Source of the DNA: Clostridia bacterium
Lineage (GTDB): Bacteria > Bacillota > Clostridia > Oscillospirales > CAG-272
Direction: 5' to 3'
NCBI GenBank assembly: GCA_900763885.1
Contig: CAAFLY010000309.1
Span: forward strand, 1-5,244
Length of the DNA stretch: 5,244 bases
Of this stretch, positions 1 through 4,589 are shown in pieces. Each line of letters begins with the position of its first letter. Within the stretch, counting starts at the first letter, position 1. A program made the translations under genes and the position numbers. The notes beneath the pieces were generated by a model. The model was given only the letters and a program-made list of their open reading frames with translations, had not been told where the DNA came from and did no database searches.

Positions 1-1717
1 GTCCTTCAAGAATGTCCTTGGCTTTCTGGTGGGTCTCGTAACAGATCGATTTCGTGTCTGTCCCGGCAGTGGTGATCAGGAAGTACAGCGGCTGCATGCG
101 CGCGTCACCGGAGCCTTTCGTCATGACGTCGAACAGCTTCCGGTTCGGCTGTGTGTGCAGCTCATCGAACACCACGCCGTGGATGTTGAAGCCGTGCTTG
201 GAGTACGCCTCCGCGGACAATACCTGATAGAAGCTGTTCGTGGGTAGGTATATCATGCGCTTCATGGAAGCGTTGATCTTTACCCGTTTTGCCAGAGCCG
301 GGCACATCCGCACCATGTCGGCGGCTACCTCAAACACGATAGAAGCCTGCTGTCTGTCCGCCGCACAGCCGTAGACCTCCGCACGTTCTTCGCCATCCCC
401 GCAAGTCAGGAGCAGGGCAACGGCCGCCGCAAGCTCGGAATTGTGCGTGGGCAAAAAAGAACGCCCCACCAGATACTGATGAGACGGGGAATCCACCTGT
501 ATGCACTGCATACCGCGGTTTGCGATCGGTTCAATGGAGTCGATGTACCGGAAATGACTGCGTGTTGCCGGGTTTCGTTGCACTCGATTCCTTGCTTTCC
601 TTGTAAGTCCCGCGATGGGCATATCGTCGAATGCTGTGAACTTCACGTAATACAGCGTTTCACCAGTGGCTACACGTCCGCACTCACAGCTCTTTTGCGA
701 CCAGTCCGCCCTCTGCGTGGATTCCGCTGTCGTGATGGCGTTTTTGATGCCTAGACTCCACAGAAGCTCACTCACACTCTCCGCCAGAGCTTTCTCCGTG
801 GAGGTGTATATCGCCTGCCCCTTCCGTTCGCTGATCGTCCCGTCGGAATCCATTAGGCCCTGTAAAAGCTCCAACCGCTGGTAGTAGGACGCGCGCAGGT
901 ACTCCGTCGGAATCACCTTATCGTGGAAGCTTTTCAGCAGCACAGGCTTCAAATCCGGTACCCAGAACCGCAAACTGTCGCCGTGATTTCGATAACCCCC
1001 TGTTACCTCATGCCGGGGCAGAATCCGTTGCAAAACCCCGGCGATGTCGCAGGTCTGCACCGTGATGATCGGTTTAGAAGCCGACCCATTCCCAAGCCAA
1101 TACCCCATCAGGTACGGAGCAATGGGCAGCGGCTTCTCCTCCGTGCGTATCGCATCGGCAACGGCAATGCGGAAACGGATCGTGCCATTGTCCTTCGGCA
1201 TCCGGTACAGTTCTCCCGTGGTCATAATGCAGGACTTCCGTTTGCCGTGCGTGTATTCACCGCACCACTGGTGCCGTTCCCCCGCTTCGATCACCTGCCC
1301 GTCCTTGAACGTAATGCGGTACGCCTGCTCCGCGTAGTCGAGCGGACTCTTTGCCACCACATGGCAGGGGTTCCCATGTTCGTCAAAAACCGTATCCCCA
1401 GGCTGGATTTCCCCCATTGTCGTAAAGCCATTCGGTGTTGGAATCGGTGTATTAACGAACAACTGTTTGCCCATCTTCTTTGGGATCTCGATATACGCCG
1501 TGTTAAACTGGCGGTACCCGTTCTCCTTGACCACCCCGAACAGATCCCGGATGATCTGCTCCTGCCAGCCGATGAGCGCAAACGGCTTGCCCGCCCACGT
1601 GCCTTTGGTGTGACACAGCGATTCGATGAACGCGACAGCATAGTCCGCGGAGGCTTTGTCGTAGTGCGAGGTCTTAGCCATAAACGGCGTAGGTTTGTAT
1701 TTCTTCAATTTCGGAAT
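1..1717 (-). CDS. terL: Phage terminase large subunit (TerL), intein-containing, 3' end beyond the left edge
   Basis: This is the ATPase/nuclease motor that packages phage DNA into proheads, of the HK97/Terminase_1 type. The frame is open from the putative start to the left edge: 84 N-extein residues, a 342-residue intein and 146 C-extein residues. In the spliced protein the Walker A is IPKKMGK-S (78-85), Walker B is VVFDE (173-177) and the coupling motif is TTAG (207-210). The adenine-binding region WQEQIIRDLFG lies upstream. The C-terminal nuclease domain is off-window, since the family usually has about 550 residues. The start is uncertain. An ATT at 1717 sits 9 bases after a perfect GGAGG and would give a protein beginning I/M-PKLKKYKPTPF. 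TTG at 1708 is 18 bases from that site, and ATG at 1681 has no ribosome site of its own. No small terminase gene is visible. The terL identity is secure; the start is not. Confidence 0.95.
   Translation of the reverse strand, partial: MPKLKKYKPTPFMAKTSHYDKASADYAVAFIESLCHTKGTWAGKPFALIGWQEQIIRDLFGVVKENGYRQFNTAYIEIPKKMGKQLFVNTPIPTPNGFTTMGEIQPGDTVFDEHGNPCHVVAKSPLDYAEQAYRITFKDGQVIEAGERHQWCGEYTHGKRKSCIMTTGELYRMPKDNGTIRFRIAVADAIRTEEKPLPIAPYLMGYWLGNGSASKPIITVQTCDIAGVLQRILPRHEVTGGYRNHGDSLRFWVPDLKPVLLKSFHDKVIPTEYLRASYYQRLELLQGLMDSDGTISERKGQAIYTSTEKALAESVSELLWSLGIKNAITTAESTQRADWSQKSCECGRVATGETLYYVKFTAFDDMPIAGLTRKARNRVQRNPATRSHFRYIDSIEPIANRGMQCIQVDSPSHQYLVGRSFLPTHNSELAAAVALLLTCGDGEERAEVYGCAADRQQASIVFEVAADMVRMCPALAKRVKINASMKRMIYLPTNSFYQVLSAEAYSKHGFNIHGVVFDELHTQPNRKLFDVMTKGSGDARMQPLYFLITTAGTDTKSICYETHQKAKDILEG
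440..1465 (-). other. Class 3-type intein with Gln1, inserted in the TerL Walker A
   Basis: This is an in-frame 342-residue protein-splicing element lying between Lys and Ser of the terminase P-loop (GK|S). Removing it restores a normal HK97-type Walker A. Block A starts QLFVNTPIPTPNG and continues GEIQPGDTVFD. Block B has GERHQW with His65 and Trp67. Block F is MQCIQVDSPSHQYLVG with Cys321. Block G ends PTHN, giving Thr340, His341 and Asn342, followed by Ser+1. Residue 1 is Gln, so a normal class 1 N-terminal acyl shift is impossible. The W67, C321 and T340 set matches the WCT signature of class 3 inteins, where the block F Cys makes the first attack. The 19-residue Cys-to-Thr spacing and the H65/W67 numbering agree with what I recall of the mycobacteriophage Bethlehem DnaB class 3 intein. 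That match is from memory. Confidence 0.93.
839..1111 (-). other. LAGLIDADG homing endonuclease motifs within the intein, first motif altered
   Basis: Between splicing blocks B and F the intein holds a dodecapeptide-type endonuclease domain. The two motifs are LMGYWLGNG at intein residues 119-127 and LQGLMDSDG at 201-209. These are the helices that form the paired active sites of monomeric LAGLIDADG enzymes, each giving one acidic metal ligand at its eighth position. The second motif has Asp208 there, while the first has Asn126 (codon AAT at 1088-1090). The 73 residues between the motifs are short but plausible. No stop codon or frameshift is seen. The endonuclease fold is probably kept, but double-strand cleavage may be weakened or lost. 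The DNA target would be the intein-free terL P-loop sequence. Endonuclease membership is clear; loss of activity is inference. Confidence 0.82.
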
Positions 1718-1726
1718 AGGCGCTCA

Positions 1727-1731
1727 CCTCC
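1727..1731 (-). promoter_or_regulatory. Ribosome binding site of terL
   Basis: GGAGG lies within GGAAGGAGGTGAG on the minus strand. It is 9 bases upstream of an ATT codon in the terL frame, with no ATG, GTG or TTG of that frame at usable spacing. The GTG that overlaps the motif itself opens a 17-codon frame ending in TAA, so it is not the gene start. This site is the reason for placing the terL start at 1717. Confidence 0.65.
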
Positions 1732-1740
1732 TTCCCAAAG

Positions 1741-1771
1741 AAAAAGCAGCCGTATCACACAGCCGCTTTTT
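1741..1771 (-). terminator. Probable Rho-independent terminator between the cyclotransferase gene and terL
   Basis: On the minus strand, AAAAAGC pairs with GCTTTTT, enclosing GGCT/GGCT (G-C plus G.U pairs) and GT/AC around a five-base loop. The total is about 13 pairs, followed by CTTT. The same bases on the plus strand give A.C mismatches instead of G.U pairs, so the hairpin is better folded in minus-strand transcripts, matching gene direction. It starts 18 bases after the cyclotransferase stop and ends 9 bases before the terL GGAGG. It would separate the accessory genes from terL, or act as a leaky attenuator. I see no clear promoter between it and terL. Confidence 0.6.
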
Positions 1772-1789
1772 TTGTTTTGTTGCCGCTTC

Positions 1790-2248
1790 TCAAAGGCTCC
1801 TGTCGTATGCATCGAATAGGAACGCCGGATCAAATCCAAAATCCCGATACCCCTCAATGCACGTTCGTACATACATATCCGTTGGAGTCCCCAATTTTCT
1901 ATCCTCATGCATGATGTAGACAAACGCATCATGCAGCTTTGTCTTCCCGGTGCGAATACCCGCGACAGGAATCCGCATCTCCTTTTTGTAATAGAAATTC
2001 GGAAATCCCTCGTACCGATCAAGCTTCAGTTCATCCGCTGCGCTGACCTCCCACACGCCAACCGGCACCTGTGCGCCCTGCTTCGGCTCAATGGTCAGAT
2101 ACGCCCCGGTCAAGCTCCCCTTGAAGAGGAGGTCGTAATCCGGAATCACCGCCGTTCCCACAACCGTCGCGTCTGGACACCTGAACTGCATCTGTGCGAT
2201 GTTGAGGTTGCTGCCGTAGGCTAAGTAGTACTTTTTTATCTTCTTCAT
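1790..2248 (-). CDS. Gamma-glutamylcyclotransferase-like (AIG2/GGCT fold) protein
   Basis: This is a 152-residue cytosolic protein of the GGCT-like family. Known members cleave gamma-glutamyl-amine or gamma-glutamyl-amino acid bonds, releasing 5-oxoproline. The family signature YLAYGSNLN is at residues 8-16, with the YGSN substrate loop at 11-14. The likely catalytic acid is Glu80 in LDRYEGFPNFY. GVWEVS at 64-69 and the C-terminal FVYIM are typical core strands. Length is normal for the family and there is no signal peptide. The start is the ATG of MKKIKKYYLAYGSN, which has GGAGG 8 bases upstream. The frame stays open to 2461, but that part overlaps the amidoligase gene in another frame and is not family-like. 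It lies 14 bases after the amidoligase stop, so the two are probably co-transcribed. The fold is sure; the true substrate, glutathione-like or a modified protein, is unknown. Confidence 0.9.
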   Translation of the reverse strand: MKKIKKYYLAYGSNLNIAQMQFRCPDATVVGTAVIPDYDLLFKGSLTGAYLTIEPKQGAQVPVGVWEVSAADELKLDRYEGFPNFYYKKEMRIPVAGIRTGKTKLHDAFVYIMHEDRKLGTPTDMYVRTCIEGYRDFGFDPAFLFDAYDRSL

Positions 2249-2256
2249 CTTCGTCC

Positions 2257-2261
2257 CCTCC
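2257..2261 (-). promoter_or_regulatory. Ribosome binding site of the cyclotransferase gene
   Basis: GGAGG, inside GAGGGAGGGG, sits 8 bases before the ATG at 2248. It fixes that start over the in-frame ATG six codons earlier, which overlaps the amidoligase stop region (GCATGAGG). It lies directly next to the amidoligase TGA, which favours translational coupling of the pair. Confidence 0.7.
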
Positions 2262-2262
2262 C

Positions 2263-3210
2263 TCATGCCGGTCTGCCGTGTCTGAATGCCGCGTCCCCGG
2301 CAAGGTTTCTTGTGAGAATGTCCCTCGCCGTTGCAAATTCCTCGCCGATGAACCCAAGCCGAAGCAGCCAAGTCCGCATCGCGTATTTCGGGTTCTCGAC
2401 CTGCTGCGGTTTCGGACTTGCGGTTTTCACCGTTTTCGCCATCTGGCTGAGTGCGAGGCAAAGCTGCATGTAGCTCTTAAGCTGTCCCGCGTGGAGTCCG
2501 TTCTGCTTGCCGTCCGCAGGCGCGTCAAACTGGAAAAGCCGGAACTCAATCGTGCCTTTGGTGAAGGATGCGTGGTAGTTGAGCATGTGGTAGCGGCTGT
2601 CGTTGTAGTGGTTGGTTCTGCGGAAATCCGCTCCGTTTCCGCTGTACCAGACATCCGCAAGCTCCTCCATGGTCTTTGGTTTCTTCTCGTTGAGCTTCAT
2701 GAGGAAGCAGGGGTCAACGGTTCTGCAGTAGCGGTCCATGCGGTTCTCGTCGAGCTTCAACGCGCTTGCAAGCAAACTCTCGTGGCTTGCCATGATGTTC
2801 GCGAGGTTGCGCAGCGTCTGCGGTGTGTGGTCGCCTAAGCCGATGTGAATGTGTACCCCGCACCCGCGTGTGGCATCGCTCTTGGCCCCTGCCTTGCGCA
2901 ATCTGCGGATGAGCTCCTGCAGGGTTTCGATGTCCGCGTAGTGGAGAATCGGTGTAACCAATTCGCACTTCTCGCTGTCCGGCCCCGTGATGCTGATGTC
3001 CCTCTGGAACTTCCACTCTCTGCCACTTTCGTCCCAAGCCGACCATGTGTGGTATCCGTTGCGGCCCGCGGTATTCTGGTAGTTGCCCGTTCCGAAGAAC
3101 TCGGCGGCTAACTTCGCGGCATTCTCGCGGGTGATGCTGTTCATCTCGACCTCCACGCCGATGGTCTGGTTCTTCATCTCCTCGATCTGTGTCTTGGTTT
3201 TCGCCGTCAT
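2263..3210 (-). CDS. Putative amidoligase (glutamine-synthetase-fold COOH-NH2 ligase, Amidoligase_2 type)
   Basis: This is a 315-residue soluble protein whose motifs match the amidoligase branch of the glutamine synthetase fold. That branch is predicted to use ATP to join a carboxylate to an amine. Candidate metal and ATP ligands are Glu20 and Glu22 (IGVEVEM), Asp71 in QRDIS, Glu83 in CELVTP, the GCGVHIHIG stretch with His120 and His122, and Glu222/Arg224 in GTIEFRLF. Length is normal for the family. The start MTAKTKTQ is chosen because GGAGG lies 8 bases upstream; the frame extends 26 codons further up without any ribosome site. It is followed after 14 bases by a cyclotransferase gene. Comparative genomics by Aravind and colleagues reported amidoligases of this type near AIG2-like cyclotransferases and in phages. 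The substrate is unknown. Peptide, protein or cell-wall modification are all possible, and none is shown by the sequence. Confidence 0.88.
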   Translation of the reverse strand: MTAKTKTQIEEMKNQTIGVEVEMNSITRENAAKLAAEFFGTGNYQNTAGRNGYHTWSAWDESGREWKFQRDISITGPDSEKCELVTPILHYADIETLQELIRRLRKAGAKSDATRGCGVHIHIGLGDHTPQTLRNLANIMASHESLLASALKLDENRMDRYCRTVDPCFLMKLNEKKPKTMEELADVWYSGNGADFRRTNHYNDSRYHMLNYHASFTKGTIEFRLFQFDAPADGKQNGLHAGQLKSYMQLCLALSQMAKTVKTASPKPQQVENPKYAMRTWLLRLGFIGEEFATARDILTRNLAGDAAFRHGRPA

Positions 3211-3218
3211 GGTGTAAC

Positions 3219-3223
3219 CCTCC
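3219..3223 (-). promoter_or_regulatory. Ribosome binding site of the amidoligase gene
   Basis: GGAGG within ACGGAGGGTT is 8 bases before the ATG at 3210. It decides the start against the longer reading that begins at 3288. Confidence 0.7.
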
Positions 3224-3264
3224 GTTCCTCTATCGTTGGTTACATGATACCATAGATATACAGA

Positions 3265-3288
3265 GCGGAGGTGTACGCGGAGATACAC
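3265..3288. repeat. Imperfect 12-base tandem repeat in the methyltransferase-amidoligase spacer
   Basis: On the plus strand GCGGAGGTGTAC is followed at once by GCGGAGATACAC, nine of twelve positions identical. The same stretch contains inverted arms GTGTA and TACAC separated by 8 bases. It lies in the 110-base spacer at 3211-3320, the longest gap between genes in the window, where a promoter or operator for the amidoligase pair would be expected. I find no convincing -35/-10 pair, so a regulatory role is a guess, and such a short repeat can arise by chance. Confidence 0.3.
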
Positions 3289-3320
3289 ATTGGATAACGA
3301 TGTGTGTCTGGGATTATGGG

Positions 3321-4238
3321 CTATTCGTCACGGGGAGAGACCTCCTTCACAAGATCTGCATACGGGATCTTCTCGCCGCCGCGCTCTACAAAAATACCCT
3401 CCGGTGCAACGCCGTTTTCAACAGCCCTGCGGAGGATTACGGATGCGTATTTTTCATCGAGCTCCATCATACAGCAAACGCGGTTCATCTGCTGACACGC
3501 CATCATCGTGCTTCCACTGCCGCCGAAGGGATCCAGAACGACGGCGTTCTCCTGTGTGGAGTTGCCGATGGGATAGCCGAGCAGGTCGAGCGGCTTGGAG
3601 GTCGGATGGTTCTCGTTGCGTTTCGGCTTGGCGAACTGCCATACCGTCGTCTGCTTGCGGTCGGAATACCAGGCATGCTTTCCGTTCTGAAGAAAGCCGT
3701 ACAGCACAGGTTCGTGCTGCCACTGATAATCCGAGCGTCCGAGTACGAGGCTGTCCTTGACCCATATGCAGCACCCGGCGAGATGGAAGCCCGCATCGAT
3801 GAACGCCTTGCGGAAGTTCAGGCCCTCGGTATCAGCGTGAAACACATACGCCGCGCCGCCCTTTTCCATATGATCCGCCGCGTTCTTAAAGGCGGAAAGA
3901 AGAAACGTGTAGAACTCCTCGTTTTTGAGGCTGTCGTTTTGGATAGTCAGCCCATCTGAACTTTTGAAGGAGACCCCGTAAGGCGGGTCCGTCAGCAGAA
4001 GGTTCGCGCGTTTGCCGTTCATGAGCAGAGCCACGTCATCCGCGTTCGTCGCGTCGCCGCAGACCAGCCGATGCCGTCCGACCGTCCACACATCGCCGCA
4101 CTCCACGAAAGAAGCCTTTTCCAGAGCGACAGCAAGGTCGAAACCGTCATCCGTTACATCCTTGCCATCGTCAAACAGCTTCGACAGCTCCTTTTCATCA
4201 AACCCCGTAAGCAGCTGTTTATATTCCAACCCCTGCAC
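3321..4238 (-). CDS. Beta-class DNA N6-adenine methyltransferase portion of a ParB-methyltransferase gene
   Basis: This is the catalytic half of an AdoMet-dependent DNA methyltransferase. Counting from the GTG at 4238, motif IV DPPYG is at 84-88, HPTSKPLDLL (motif X type) at 211-220, motif I DPFGGSGST at 236-244, and MELDEKY (motif II type) at 258-264. The order IV, then target region, then I marks the beta class. DPPY favours adenine N6 over cytosine N4. The frame is continuous with the ParB-like frame upstream except for one TAG at 4242-4244. Together they make about 423 codons, the usual size for phage ParB-methyltransferase fusions. The GTG at 4238 has no good ribosome site, so independent expression of this half is doubtful. 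The gene ends in TAG, 110 bases before the amidoligase start. No restriction nuclease is seen nearby, so it looks like an orphan phage modification enzyme. Confidence 0.9.
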   Translation of the reverse strand: MQGLEYKQLLTGFDEKELSKLFDDGKDVTDDGFDLAVALEKASFVECGDVWTVGRHRLVCGDATNADDVALLMNGKRANLLLTDPPYGVSFKSSDGLTIQNDSLKNEEFYTFLLSAFKNAADHMEKGGAAYVFHADTEGLNFRKAFIDAGFHLAGCCIWVKDSLVLGRSDYQWQHEPVLYGFLQNGKHAWYSDRKQTTVWQFAKPKRNENHPTSKPLDLLGYPIGNSTQENAVVLDPFGGSGSTMMACQQMNRVCCMMELDEKYASVILRRAVENGVAPEGIFVERGGEKIPYADLVKEVSPRDE

Positions 4239-4241
4239 CGC

Positions 4242-4244
4242 CTA
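4242..4244 (-). other. In-frame amber codon interrupting the ParB-methyltransferase gene
   Basis: The reading is GAG ATC TAG GCG GTG CAG, joining ...DEELLRVEI to AVQGLEYKQ without a frame change. The residues on both sides belong to one conserved linker between the ParB-like and methylase domains. A CAG (Gln) to TAG transition is the simplest origin. The alternatives are readthrough, a suppressor tRNA or a sequencing error. Confidence 0.85.
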
Positions 4245-4589
4245 GATCTCCACACGCAGGAGTTCTTCGTCCCATCCCGCATCCATCGCCATACGGTTGT
4301 CGGCAATGATATACGCTTTCTTTTGTGCTTCGGAGAGGTGGTCGGCAAACACACACGGCACCTCGGCGATGCCTTCCTCCTTGGCAGCGGCGATTCTTCC
4401 GTGACCGGCAATCACACCGTAATCACGGTCGATGATGACAGGATTGATGAAGCCAAACTCGCGGAGGGAAGAACGCAGCTTCTGGATTTGCTCCGGTGAG
4501 TGCGTTCTTGCGTTGTTTATGTACGGCACGAGCTTTTCGATAGGCACGAGCCGCATTTCCGTTGTCGTTTTCACTATATCAGCCCCCAT
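4242..4589 (-). CDS. ParB/Srx-like N-terminal domain of the same methyltransferase gene, ended early by an amber codon
   Basis: A 115-residue ParB-like nuclease-fold domain, probably helping the attached methyltransferase bind DNA. Visible signatures are the opening strand MRLVPIEKLVPYINNARTHS (12-31), FGFINPVIIDRDYGVIAGHGR (46-65) with the GHGR box at 62-65, and the helix YIIADNRMAMDAGWDEELL (93-111). This domain appears at the front of many phage DNA methylases rather than as a partition protein, and no ParA is present. The start is uncertain. ATG at 4589 overlaps the end of metK by 16 bases, while GTG at 4574 shares one base with the metK TAG (TAGTG), a common coupling arrangement. Neither has a strong ribosome site. 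Translation stops at the TAG in 4242-4244, after which the methylase continues in the same frame. As read, this product alone would lack catalysis. Confidence 0.85.
   Translation of the reverse strand: MGADIVKTTTEMRLVPIEKLVPYINNARTHSPEQIQKLRSSLREFGFINPVIIDRDYGVIAGHGRIAAAKEEGIAEVPCVFADHLSEAQKKAYIIADNRMAMDAGWDEELLRVEI

Noticed and set aside
440..1465. Group I or II intron instead of an intein
   Set aside because: The insert is fully in frame with the host gene, has no stop codon, and carries splicing blocks A, B, F and G with THN|S at the end.
923..1819. A 298-codon open frame on the plus strand
   Set aside because: It lies antisense to the intein and TerL N-terminus, has no family-like motif or clear ribosome site, and runs across the terminator hairpin. 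The minus-strand frame carries all the recognisable motifs.
2249..2461. N-terminal extension of the cyclotransferase frame
   Set aside because: It overlaps the amidoligase C-terminus in another frame and lacks family similarity. A strong GGAGG sits before the ATG at 2248, and the YGSN motif then falls at the expected distance from the start.
2278..2838. A 186-codon plus-strand frame rich in Val, Arg and His
   Set aside because: It is the antisense shadow of the amidoligase gene, with no ribosome site or family motif.
3189..3959. A 256-codon plus-strand frame
   Set aside because: It is antisense to the methyltransferase and crosses the spacer into the amidoligase start. It has no recognisable domain, while the opposite strand shows DPPY and FGGSGST.
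3321..4589. Phage-wide reassignment of TAG to an amino acid
   Set aside because: TAG appears to end metK (followed directly by TGA) and the methyltransferase, and the amidoligase, cyclotransferase and TerL-intein frames, over 1000 codons together, contain no internal TAG. If TAG were read, the methyltransferase would gain 27 residues before a TAA. Reassignment is not excluded but is less likely than one mutation.
4242..4589. A plasmid or chromosome partition protein ParB
   Set aside because: Only the N-terminal ParB-like fold is present, with no HTH or dimer domain and no parA or centromere repeats. It is continuous in frame with a DNA methylase.
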